Below, piece by piece: positions 1 through 7,498 of a stretch of 61,396 bases of DNA. The position numbers and the translations under genes were made by a program. Where the stretch lies: assembly GCA_015493615.1 (NCBI GenBank), contig WGCV01000066.1, positions 1 through 61,396 on the forward strand, in the 5' to 3' direction. Below the pieces are notes generated by a model. The model ran no database searches. It was not told the origin of the DNA and worked only from the letters and a program-made list of their open reading frames with translations. Numbering within the stretch: position 1 is the first letter of the stretch; each line of letters opens with the position of its first letter. Source of the DNA: Melioribacteraceae bacterium (GTDB taxonomy: Bacteria > Bacteroidota > Ignavibacteria > Ignavibacteriales > Melioribacteraceae).

Positions 1-181
1 AATCTTACTCGTTCTATTTGTAGCGCAGATTGATTAGTGAGCTTGCGAACGGTCAATCTGTGGCTGCAATTTAGCATTATGCTGTTTTTTCGCAGATTGC
101 AAGCAATCTACGTTACAAAGAATAGTATTTTTCTTAATAATTTTAGATTAGTAAAAATTCTAATGACAATTTTGGGTTTAT
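1..181 (+). repeat. Dispersed repeat family A, copy 1
   Basis: The core, 18-118, runs from TTGTAGCG to CGTTACAA, so its ends form an imperfect inverted repeat. Inside are two hairpins: CAGATTGA pairing with TCAATCTG (26-60), and CAGATTGC pairing with GCAATCTA (93-110). An AT-rich tail ending AATGACAATTTTGGG extends the similarity to about 181. The same unit recurs at 57413-57576 in the same orientation and at 61203-61396 inverted. No coding potential is seen; this is a non-coding, possibly MITE-like repeat. Confidence 0.8.
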
Positions 182-186
182 AATAA

Positions 187-214
187 AAAAGCGGAAGAAA
201 ACTCTCCCGCTTTT
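187..214 (-). terminator. Rho-independent terminator of the FadL-type gene
   Basis: AAAAGCGG (187-194) pairs with CCGCTTTT (207-214). Read on the minus strand the hairpin is followed by a T-rich run (TTTTTTATT). It lies about 28 bases beyond the stop codon of the outer-membrane protein gene. Confidence 0.75.
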
Positions 215-241
215 CACGACTCAAAATCGGAGTGGATGATA

Positions 242-1471
242 TTATAAATTATATCCGAAACCGACACTAAAGGAGTAAACATTTAAGAGGTGTTTCCCCG
301 GCATTGCATTCCCGGGTACCGCTTTTACTTCCCTTTCTGCGCCCAATAAATATTCGCCGGCAGCTTCAAGCTGCACTTTCCCGAGCGAGTATGTAAATCC
401 GGCGGAAAAAGCGTTATTGGTTGAGGAGGGGAATAATATATTTAAAGTTTCGTCCGGTGCGGGAGCGGGATCGTAGTAGTAGCCCAAACGGTAAGTGAAA
501 GCTTTTGAGACAGTGTGCTCAAATCCAACGCGGTACTGAATTGCGTCGTTCCAATTAAGGACAAAAACGCCTTCGCCCCAATTATCATATTTTGCGGTTA
601 ATTTATCAAGAGCTTTCCAGTTGCTGTATTGTGCGTCGAAGGTAACGGTCATATTGTTTTTCGGATGATATGCAACGCCGCCGGCAATCCACATAGGCCA
701 GGTTACGTCGCGCGTGAAATCATCTTTCATATTCACATCTGGAAGCTCGGCGGTTCCGTCCATCGTAACTTTGGTGGAGCTTCTGAAAGTTGCGCCTAAT
801 GATAATTTATTGTTTACATCATATTTTAATCCGAGAGTTACTCCGTAACCTAATCCCGTTGAGCTTTCGCTGTATTGAGGCAGCACATCAGGAACGCCGT
901 CGCCATTAAGATCCATAGGGGTGTCGTACGGTTTTTTAAGGTCGAACATTCCGTAGTAAACATTTAACGCCAAGCCGACTGAAAAGTTGTCTGTAACTTT
1001 GTAGGCAACTCCAGGAGAAATATTAATAACGGCTAACTTGGACATCCACTCGTAAGGTCCGAACGGCGCAGTTAAGTTTTTTAAGTCAGCTCCGTTGTAT
1101 TCCGCTCCAAGTCCGGCAGGAACATAAACTCCGAGTGCGAACGCCAATTTTCCCATTGTGTAGTTAATAATAAAATTAGGACTGATATAATTATTGGTTT
1201 TAATATTTGCGTCGATTCCCGCCGCGTCCATTTTGTAGTACCCGCTGGGAATTACATCCGTACTGAAAACGTAAATTCTCGAAGTTTGCCCGGCGAGGCC
1301 TGCGGGATTCCAGTAAAGCGCGGTTCCGTCGTTTGCCAAACCTACGAAGGCTCCGCCCATTCCAAGCGCTCTTGTTCCGATGCTGTTTAAACTTAATCCG
1401 TTTGCAAACATCGAGGATGTAAACAGTGCGAGGATTATCAGCGACAATTTTAACGATTTAATTTTCTTCAT
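242..1471 (-). CDS. FadL/OmpP1-type outer-membrane transport protein
   Basis: Likely an outer-membrane beta-barrel of the OmpP1/FadL/TodX family, which takes up long-chain fatty acids or other hydrophobic compounds. The mature N-terminus is typical of the family: after a signal peptide ending near MFA|NG comes NSIGTRALGMGGAFVGLAND and then a WNPAG motif. The rest alternates short polar turns and amphipathic strands as expected of a barrel, ending in SVGFGYNL. I chose the start at 1471 because a good AGGAG ribosome site precedes it; the reading frame stays open upstream to 1537, but that extension would overlap the next gene and bury the signal peptide. The gene at 1515-2606 is just upstream on the same strand, so the two may be co-transcribed. 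Substrate unknown. Confidence 0.85.
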   Translation of the reverse strand: MKKIKSLKLSLIILALFTSSMFANGLSLNSIGTRALGMGGAFVGLANDGTALYWNPAGLAGQTSRIYVFSTDVIPSGYYKMDAAGIDANIKTNNYISPNFIINYTMGKLAFALGVYVPAGLGAEYNGADLKNLTAPFGPYEWMSKLAVINISPGVAYKVTDNFSVGLALNVYYGMFDLKKPYDTPMDLNGDGVPDVLPQYSESSTGLGYGVTLGLKYDVNNKLSLGATFRSSTKVTMDGTAELPDVNMKDDFTRDVTWPMWIAGGVAYHPKNNMTVTFDAQYSNWKALDKLTAKYDNWGEGVFVLNWNDAIQYRVGFEHTVSKAFTYRLGYYYDPAPAPDETLNILFPSSTNNAFSAGFTYSLGKVQLEAAGEYLLGAEREVKAVPGNAMPGKHLLNVYSFSVGFGYNL

Positions 1472-1514
1472 TCTTTTTTCTCCTAAGTTGGTTGTTAGTG
1501 TTAAGGGATAAAAT

Positions 1515-2606
1515 TTATTTAATTCTGAACATTGCATGTTTTAAAGATTCATCTAACAATTTGGGCATGCTCATGTGGTTCATAAACGCTTTCATTCCGG
1601 CGTCCCAGAAAAACATATCCATTCTAAACATTTCGCGGGGAGTTCTCACAATAAGATTTTCCCCGTCACGGTAAATCACAACTTCAATCGGGAAAGCGCC
1701 GGCATGATCTATACCGGGACATTTATTTGTCGCAGTTTCCCTGCTTGCTCCTGCTATATCCATCGATAGTCCTTCGGTGCGCGGGCGTGTAATTCCCAAC
1801 AGCGCGGCGGTTTTGTCGGCGGAATAAATTTCGGCTACAATTTCCCATTTCAGAACGTCGGGGGATTTTGTGATACGATAATCAATATCATCTTCGCTTG
1901 GTTTTTCCGTTTTAATGTTAGTCTTTATTTTGTTGATTAGTTCCGCAATCTGAGTTTTAACGTTCTCCGCTTTCTCCTTATAAATTACGGGAAATTGATC
2001 TTCGTCGGTGAAAAACGTCATATGCCCGACCATCATAAACATATCTTTTGACGATTCGGCTAGGTCTTCGTCGCTTCTTATCGGAGGCATCGCTTTTTGA
2101 ACTGCTGTTCCTTCTTCTATATCATGGACTGCTTTGATAATTTTTGTACGGAACGACTTGGTTTTACTTATTACTTCTGAATACTTTGCTTCTTCGTCGT
2201 TATCGTACATGTCGTTGAATACTATTCTGTTTATTGTTTCCGGGTCAACAATGTTAACCTGCGTTCCATTGGGCGTTTGGTAAACCGCGGCTCTTAAAAG
2301 CGCTGCTGCAATATATTTTTTGCCGTAGCTTGTCAGAAAAGCAATATATTCGTCTGAAGTAAATAAAACCTCCATGGCTTTAAATCCGCACTGTTCCGAA
2401 GCTTTTTCACGGACTATATCGGGAGTAGCGACATCTCTGATTGCGAGAATTTTAAAACCTGCGGTTTTTAAATTCGTCGAAAGAGCTTCGCTTGTTTCGG
2501 TTAAATTTTTATTCGAGTTTTTAATAAGCCGGAGATAAATTCCGTGCTCGGAAGCAAATGAAACCGAGGTTAAAACAAATAAAACAAGAAATAATTTGCG
2601 TAACAT
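1515..2606 (-). CDS. Secreted protein, possibly DUF302-like, function unknown
   Basis: A 363-residue protein with a clear Sec signal peptide (MLRKLFLVLFVLTSVSFAS) and no further membrane segment, so periplasmic or exported. Residues about 20-130 (an N-terminal strand, a helix, then AAALLRAAVYQTPNG followed by VDPETINRIVFND) resemble the DUF302 fold pattern, but the match is by eye and weak. Residues 190-240 have helical character and the C-terminal part (about 280-363) contains HAGAFPIEVVIYRDG, also reminiscent of a DUF302 segment, suggesting two diverged related domains. AAAGGAG lies upstream of the ATG. It is followed 43 bases later by the FadL-type gene, so the two may act together at the envelope. 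No enzymatic motif recognised. Confidence 0.6.
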   Translation of the reverse strand: MLRKLFLVLFVLTSVSFASEHGIYLRLIKNSNKNLTETSEALSTNLKTAGFKILAIRDVATPDIVREKASEQCGFKAMEVLFTSDEYIAFLTSYGKKYIAAALLRAAVYQTPNGTQVNIVDPETINRIVFNDMYDNDEEAKYSEVISKTKSFRTKIIKAVHDIEEGTAVQKAMPPIRSDEDLAESSKDMFMMVGHMTFFTDEDQFPVIYKEKAENVKTQIAELINKIKTNIKTEKPSEDDIDYRITKSPDVLKWEIVAEIYSADKTAALLGITRPRTEGLSMDIAGASRETATNKCPGIDHAGAFPIEVVIYRDGENLIVRTPREMFRMDMFFWDAGMKAFMNHMSMPKLLDESLKHAMFRIK

Positions 2607-3294
2607 TTCCGCTCCTTTAGCTGATTGTTCTTGGATAAATGAAAAGTGAATGAGATAAGTAGAATGGGGGAATCTCTAGATTTTGTTTTTTTATTTTTGT
2701 GAAAAAAATCAACAGGATTTTTTCCTTAAATTTTTTTTCGATTTATTCTTTCACAAAACTACAAAGGAATAAAATAAAAAGAAAGGGATTTATATATCTT
2801 TTTTAAATATTTTTAATTTTTATGCGGAAATTTATCAAAATCGCAGTTTTTAAATAGGTTTTTTAAGTATGATTTAAAGCAATACGACAAATATTTTAGT
2901 GTAAAACAGTAGGATAATTATTGGCTTGTTTATTATTTAACGTCTTACGTTTAAGTCTTGCAAAACGACTAACTGTTGGAAAACCAATCTTGCGGATAAT
3001 TGGATTAATGAATGATTGGATGTCAGAAAACAGTGAAAAATATTCCGTTGCGCTGGTCACTGCTGCTTTTCGTTGTAATCGGAGAGAAAAAAATATTTTT
3101 ATAAAATCTGCGACAATCATAATCAATCATGATGAATCTGTGTCCTATCCTTTACAATCATTCGTGGAATCCGTATTCTATTAAATAATTTTATAATTTG
3201 AATTAAATTTGGGACAGGCGCGTTTAATTAATTTCTCCGAAATAAAAAATAAATTTTTGTAACATTTTGGAGTTTATATTCGTCTTTATATCAG
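2607..3294. other. 688-base intergenic region, mostly AT-rich
   Basis: Divergent spacer between the secreted-protein gene (minus) and the ECF sigma gene (plus), so it should hold both promoters, but I see no confident -35/-10 pair. 2940-2970 carries a short stretch read on the minus strand as GCAAGAC, TTAAAC, GTAAGAC, GTTAAA, resembling the 7-base periodic repeats near 57.6 kb. No credible gene: the small frames at 2896-3184 lie on both strands over the same DNA and look like chance. Confidence 0.5.
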
Positions 3295-3822
3295 ATGAGC
3301 ATTAAAAGCATTAAATATCGGACTTTGGTGGCGCGGCACAGAGAAAGCGTTTACTACTATGCTTTTTCTTTTCTGAAAAATGAGATGGACGCCGAAGACC
3401 TTTCGCAGGAAGTTTGGATTAAAGTTTGGAACAATCTTGACAAGTTTGGTTGGAATAAGGCGAAATCATGGATTTTAAAAACAACTCATAATTTGGCGAT
3501 TGACATACTGAGAAAGAGAAAAATGAATTTCAATGAGATAACTGAAAACGAAGTTGAGCTTTTATCGGATGAAAGCTATGAGTCAAATCCGGGCAAGCTG
3601 GCTGAAATAAGCAGCAGCATTTCAAATATTGAAGACGCAATTTCCCGGCTGCCCGAACAGCTTCGTTCCGTTTTTATTCTTTATGAAATTGAAGGATTTA
3701 AGTATAAAGAAATAGCCGAGATTCTTAAAATTCCCGTGAACAGCGTTAAAGTTTACTTAATGCGCGCGCGAATAAAATTGCAAGAAATGGTACAACCTCT
3801 TAAGAAGGAAATATATGAATAA
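3295..3822 (+). CDS. ECF-type RNA polymerase sigma factor
   Basis: A 175-residue sigma-70 family factor of the extracytoplasmic-function class. Region 2 is at about residues 10-80, with MDAEDLSQEVWIKVW (region 2.2 core binding) and AKSWILKTTHNLAIDILRKR (2.3-2.4, -10 recognition). Region 4 is at about 110-170 with RLPEQLRSVFILYEIEGFKY and a helix-turn-helix KEIAEILKIPVNSVKVYLMRAR. It is the first gene of a four-gene operon: its stop overlaps the start of the next gene by eight bases, and that gene encodes a single-pass membrane protein in the position normally held by an anti-sigma factor. It probably controls envelope genes, including its own operon. Confidence 0.93.
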   Translation: MSIKSIKYRTLVARHRESVYYYAFSFLKNEMDAEDLSQEVWIKVWNNLDKFGWNKAKSWILKTTHNLAIDILRKRKMNFNEITENEVELLSDESYESNPGKLAEISSSISNIEDAISRLPEQLRSVFILYEIEGFKYKEIAEILKIPVNSVKVYLMRARIKLQEMVQPLKKEIYE

Positions 3823-4324
3823 CGATAAAAAAGAATTGTTGATTAAAGCCGCCTACGGAGATTTGTCCCTGCCGGAAAAAGTTAAAGCTCTTGTTCTTAT
3901 CAAAAGGAGCGGAGAAGCGGAGCGTTTCTACAAAGCATACAAAAAGACGGCGGACGAAGTGCGAAAGCTGAGAAAAGGAAATTTACCTTCGGGAACGATT
4001 GAAAAATTAGACTCTTTGGTTGAAGAAAAAACCGGAAGAAAACGGAAAAAATCCTTCGCGGCGTCGCCGGGATTTGTGGTCGCGTTTTCCATTCTGCTGA
4101 TTGCGATTTTTACATTTACCTTTTTGAAAAGAAACACGAACTACTACGGCGACTACAATGAGCAGACAGTTGAAAACGCAACGCAGGAAACGCTCGCATC
4201 GTTAAAGCTCGTGGCGAAGATATTCTCGAAAACAAAAAAAATGGTAGTCAACGATATTCTTGTAAATAAAGTTTCCGAACCGATTAATAACGGTTTGAAT
4301 CAAGTTGAAAAAATAATCAAATAG
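3815..4324 (+). CDS. Putative single-pass anti-sigma factor
   Basis: 169 residues: a charged, helical cytoplasmic part (1-80), one membrane segment (about 86-104), and an extracytoplasmic tail of about 65 residues. The layout and the eight-base overlap with the ECF sigma gene suggest a membrane anti-sigma factor, with the N-terminus holding the sigma factor. It has no visible HXXXCXXC zinc anti-sigma motif, so the assignment rests on position and topology only. Downstream, at 11 bases, is the DUF4252 gene of the same operon. Confidence 0.65.
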   Translation: MNNDKKELLIKAAYGDLSLPEKVKALVLIKRSGEAERFYKAYKKTADEVRKLRKGNLPSGTIEKLDSLVEEKTGRKRKKSFAASPGFVVAFSILLIAIFTFTFLKRNTNYYGDYNEQTVENATQETLASLKLVAKIFSKTKKMVVNDILVNKVSEPINNGLNQVEKIIK

Positions 4325-4334
4325 GAGAAATAAA

Positions 4335-4967
4335 ATGAAAAAGAGAGCCGCAATATTTATACTGCTGATGTTCGGGTTCACTCTGAACAGTAAAGCGCAG
4401 GATTACGATTATTCCCAATACCCGGGATTTGTTGACTTTGGCAATCTCGAACAATTTGAAAACAGCGAGGAAAGCACGGAAGTTCTGATTAACCAAAACC
4501 TTCTGAAAATGGTGGCGAAAATGGGAAGCCACATGGATATTAACGGCAGGCGGGATTCCAGCTTTGCCGAAATGGTCGGCGGACTGAAGTTAATCAGGGT
4601 TAATGTTTTCGGCGTTGATTCGACTAAAACAAAATCCGTATTTAAATTATTGAGTAAGATAAACAGAGAACTTTTAAGAAAAGGATGGGACAGATTGGTC
4701 CGCCAGAAAAGTAAAGATGAACGCACAAATGTTTTTATTAAAACAGATCACAACAGTGTAATTCAAGGACTTGTTGTAACCTCTGTGGATAAATCTGAAG
4801 CGACGTTTGTTAATATTGTCGGGAAAATTGATTTGGAAAAACTCGGCGAACTCTCTTCAAACTTTGATATTCCCAATCTCGGCGATGTGATGAGCAAAAA
4901 AGGTAGAAACGGGAAAAAGAAAGTCAAGATTGAAATTCACAGCGATTCCGATTCTACTAATCACTGA
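4335..4967 (+). CDS. DUF4252 exported protein
   Basis: 210 residues with a signal peptide (cleavage near SKA|QD) and a DUF4252 pattern: GLKLIRVNVFGVDS, a helix LRKGWDRLVRQK, then NVFIKTDHNSVIQGLVVTSV and VNIVGKIDLEKLGELS. In Bacteroidota, DUF4252 proteins are typically found behind an ECF sigma / anti-sigma pair, as here; their biochemical role is unknown. The C-terminus is polar and Lys-rich (KKGRNGKKKVKIE). The gene follows AGGAG and sits between the anti-sigma-like gene and a lipoprotein gene, all in one direction. Confidence 0.85.
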   Translation: MKKRAAIFILLMFGFTLNSKAQDYDYSQYPGFVDFGNLEQFENSEESTEVLINQNLLKMVAKMGSHMDINGRRDSSFAEMVGGLKLIRVNVFGVDSTKTKSVFKLLSKINRELLRKGWDRLVRQKSKDERTNVFIKTDHNSVIQGLVVTSVDKSEATFVNIVGKIDLEKLGELSSNFDIPNLGDVMSKKGRNGKKKVKIEIHSDSDSTNH

Positions 4968-4981
4968 TTGAGGAGAGAGAA

Positions 4982-5593
4982 ATGAAAACGCACACTAAAG
5001 TGTTGAGCATGATTTTATTACTCGGACTGTTTACCCTGCAGGGATGTTTTACGGCTTCGTCCCAACTTCAGGATATCAAAACCGTTCTTCTTCAAAAAGA
5101 TGACAACGGCAATGACGATTTTGACGATACCGACGTGGAGATAAATGACGAACAGGACGATGACGAATTCGGTTTTTCAGCGGGGCCCGTTACTATCTTT
5201 TTTACATACGGATTAGCTTATTTTCTTTCTCCGTTGGACGAAGTGGATTTTGATATGGTTAAGGATGTTTTGAATAACATCGACGGACTTTCAATTTCGA
5301 CAACGACGTTTTCGGAAGAGCAAAAGATGCCGGATAAATCGACATTGAACAAATTAAAGTCCGAACTTTATTCCGATGGATTTGAACCCGTTGTGCTGAA
5401 CAGGGAAAAGGGGGAAATAAATATGGTTTTTGTCAGCAGAGATTTTGACGAAGACGGCGGTGAACTTCTTGTCGTTAATTTTTCCGAAAATGAGATGAAT
5501 CTGGTAACGGTTAAAGCTGATTTTGTCAAACTTCTGGAATATGCGGCAAAATACAACAATATTAATTTGGGTAATAAATTATCATTTAAATAA
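4982..5593 (+). CDS. Acidic lipoprotein, last gene of the sigma operon
   Basis: 203 residues with a type II signal peptide: the lipobox is LQGC with Cys22 as the likely lipidated residue. It is followed by a strongly acidic linker (residues about 40-62, runs of D and E) and a hydrophobic stretch VTIFFTYGLAYFLSP. The C-terminal half (DMVKDVLNNIDGLSIST ... MNLVTVKADFVKLLEYAAK) has the strand-helix rhythm of DUF4252, so it may be a diverged relative of the upstream protein; this is my inference. Preceded by a GAGGAGAG ribosome site and closed by a terminator. Function unknown. Confidence 0.75.
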   Translation: MKTHTKVLSMILLLGLFTLQGCFTASSQLQDIKTVLLQKDDNGNDDFDDTDVEINDEQDDDEFGFSAGPVTIFFTYGLAYFLSPLDEVDFDMVKDVLNNIDGLSISTTTFSEEQKMPDKSTLNKLKSELYSDGFEPVVLNREKGEINMVFVSRDFDEDGGELLVVNFSENEMNLVTVKADFVKLLEYAAKYNNINLGNKLSFK

Positions 5594-5637
5594 TTTTCCC
5601 AAACAGAAGCAAAAAAAAAGCCTTTCAGTTTAAGTTT

Positions 5638-5672
5638 AACCTGCGAGATTATTATTATCGCAGGTTTTTTTT
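5638..5672 (+). terminator. Rho-independent terminator of the ECF sigma operon
   Basis: AACCTGCGA (5638-5646) pairs perfectly with TCGCAGGTT (5658-5666), with an 11-base loop, followed by a run of T to 5672. It starts 45 bases after the lipoprotein stop. Confidence 0.9.
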
Positions 5673-5681
5673 CGACTATTG

Positions 5682-5778
5682 GAAGGCTTTGCATAATCCC
5701 CGAAATTTGTCATTCCGATCCTCCGCCAAGGCGGATTGGCGGACTTAATATGACAATTTTAGGTTTTGCAAAGGTCTC
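5682..5778. repeat. MITE-like repeat family B, copy 1
   Basis: Ends are GAAGGCTTTGCATAATCC (5682 on) and GGTTTTGCAAAGGTCTC (to 5778); these are inverted relative to each other around CTTTGCA. Between them lies a palindrome-rich stretch with CCGCCAAGGCGG. Other copies: 32001-32150, 39442-39590, 46886-46972, 60058-60300. Non-coding. Confidence 0.75.
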
Positions 5779-5865
5779 TATTATTAAAATTCGTTCCGGT
5801 AATAATTGTAATTATGCAGTGATTTCATTTACTTTTCTTATCTTTAATCAAAAAAAAATTATAGA

Positions 5866-6843
5866 ATGAAGACTTACATATCTCCCGGAGATTTTATTGA
5901 TTCTTACTACAGACTGAAAAATCATGGGATTTCCTTTTTTCTTAGGCGAGCGGGAATATCGAATTCCAAGCGGATTAAAGGCGCTTGGAACTCAATAACC
6001 GCAAGAAGCGATCTCCGCTGGTGGGACATTCCACCGGTGCGTGAAAGATGGAACAAACTTGTTACGGGAAATCCCCGGCTTGAGCCGAACGAATATTTCT
6101 TCGAAAAATATTTCCCCGACGGAGGAAATCTGAATTTGCTTTCCCCCGGATGCGGAACGGGAGATAAGGAGATTGCTCTCGCAGAATTTGAGCAAATCAG
6201 CCGTATTGACGCTTTTGATATTGCCGAGAAAAGAATTGAAAAGGCGGCGAGAAAAGCGGATAAAATGAATATCAAAAAGTTAAGTTTTTTTGTCGCGGAT
6301 ATTTCCCGACACGATTTCGGCAAGGGAAAATACGATATAATAATTTTCGATTCGTTTCTTCATCATGTTAAAGAAGTTGAGAATGTTTTAATTAAAACGA
6401 GCGCCGCTTTAAAAAAAGATGGTTTTTTAATCATTAACGAATATGTGGGACCTAACCGTTTTCAGTGGAGCGGAGAGCAGCTGAATAGAGCCAACGAATT
6501 ACTACGAGTGCTGCCCGATAATCTGAAACGGCGTACGAACGGGAAAATAAAGGGGAAAATTTATCGTCCGGGAATTTTGCGGATGATTCTCTCCGATCCT
6601 TCCGAAGCGGTAAACTCCGAGGCGATTTTATCCGGCTTGGAAAAATTTTTTACCCCCGTTGAAGTTCATCCGTACGGGGGAAATATTCTGCAGCTTCTGT
6701 TAAAGGATATCGAGCGCAATTTTTTTGATTTAACCGGTGAGGAGAAAACGGAGCTTGACAAAATTTTTGAAGCTGAAGATGAGTTTATTAAAAAAGGTAA
6801 AAGTGATTTCTTGTTTGGTATTTACAAACCGAAGCAAAGTTAG
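5866..6843 (+). CDS. SAM-dependent class I methyltransferase
   Basis: 325 residues. A Rossmann-type methyltransferase core starts near residue 90: motif I LSPGCGTGDKEI, an acidic loop DAFDIAEKRI, motif II region FFVADISRHDF, and YDIIIFDSFLHHVKEVE, then LKKDGFLIINEYVGPNRF. This order is typical of the Methyltransf_11/25 families. An extra N-terminal region of about 85 residues (YRLKNHGISFFLRRAGIS..., with WWDIPPVRERW) and a C-terminal region (VHPYGGNILQLLLKDIE) may hold the acceptor site; the substrate cannot be read from sequence. Stands alone between two repeat-rich spacers, just before the polysaccharide operon. Confidence 0.8.
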   Translation: MKTYISPGDFIDSYYRLKNHGISFFLRRAGISNSKRIKGAWNSITARSDLRWWDIPPVRERWNKLVTGNPRLEPNEYFFEKYFPDGGNLNLLSPGCGTGDKEIALAEFEQISRIDAFDIAEKRIEKAARKADKMNIKKLSFFVADISRHDFGKGKYDIIIFDSFLHHVKEVENVLIKTSAALKKDGFLIINEYVGPNRFQWSGEQLNRANELLRVLPDNLKRRTNGKIKGKIYRPGILRMILSDPSEAVNSEAILSGLEKFFTPVEVHPYGGNILQLLLKDIERNFFDLTGEEKTELDKIFEAEDEFIKKGKSDFLFGIYKPKQS

Positions 6844-6933
6844 TTTAAATAAGACGCGGATTTTTAGTGATGAGTTACGAGTAATGAGTAACGAATAAAT
6901 GATTTGCGTAGTGGCGGTTATTGCTCTCATGTA

Positions 6934-7131
6934 GAATGCGGCAATGCTATTCTCATTCACCCACTGATTTACCAGTGGGAAAAAGGGGCCCATAATTTCT
7001 GTAAGCGGTTCGCCGGTTTATGCGCCATGGAGTTAACAAAACCGGTAAACCGGTTGAACTTCATTTCCTTTACGTTCTAATCCCATTGCTGAAGCAATGG
7101 GTTAATTAAAAAACTCTTAAGTTGACGGCAT
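6934..7131. repeat. Palindrome-rich repeat family D, copy 1
   Basis: Three hairpins in a row: CCCACTG / CAGTGGG (6960-6979), a larger GGTTCGCCGGTTT / AAACCGGTTGAAC type hairpin (about 7007-7057), and CCCATTGCT-GA-AGCAATGGG (7082-7101), ending in CTTAAGTTGACGGCAT (7116-7131) and followed by the palindrome GCAGAATTCTGC. The whole is the reverse complement of 60953-61159. The left end lacks the CTTAAG part. No gene; the rest of 6844-7498 holds only this and the 8-base periodic repeat at 7275. Confidence 0.8.
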
Positions 7132-7274
7132 TGCAGAATTCTGCGGGGGGCGGTCTGTTTGTTCGTAAAGCTAAACCAAAATATTCAAATACGATCTAAC
7201 TTTTTTACACGGCGCGGCGGACTAAACTTATTCATAACTCTTTATTCTTAATCCTCTCTTGGTCTCGTCCTCGC

Positions 7275-7314
7275 CTTTGTGTCTTTGAACCTCTGTGCCT
7301 CAGCGCCTTTAATA
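7275..7314. repeat. Degenerate 8-base-period tandem repeat
   Basis: Five consecutive 8-mers: CTTTGTGT, CTTTGAAC, CTCTGTGC, CTCAGCGC, CTTTAATA. The reverse-complement form of the same pattern is at 39626-39657. Non-coding. Confidence 0.6.
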
Positions 7315-7498
7315 CTTTACAGATTGTCGGGAGAGAGTTAGCATGATTCGTCGTTCGTTTTTCCGTTGCCGATTGGATAAGGACGCGCCGAATCGCCGTA
7401 AAATAAAATTAAAGAAGTGCGATTAATCATTCCAAATTTTCACTATTTTTCTTAGCTTGATTTTTTAAAAATAAATTATTCGGATATTTTAAAGTAAC

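Noticed and set aside
2896-3184. Two overlapping small frames on opposite strands before the sigma gene
   Set aside because: No ribosome site, no recognisable sequence, and mutually overlapping; likely chance in AT-rich spacer.
5700-5750. CCGCCAAGGCGG palindromes as DNA-uptake or restriction sites
   Set aside because: They occur nested in larger repeats and vary in the centre; no sign of a fixed short site used genome-wide can be judged from one window.
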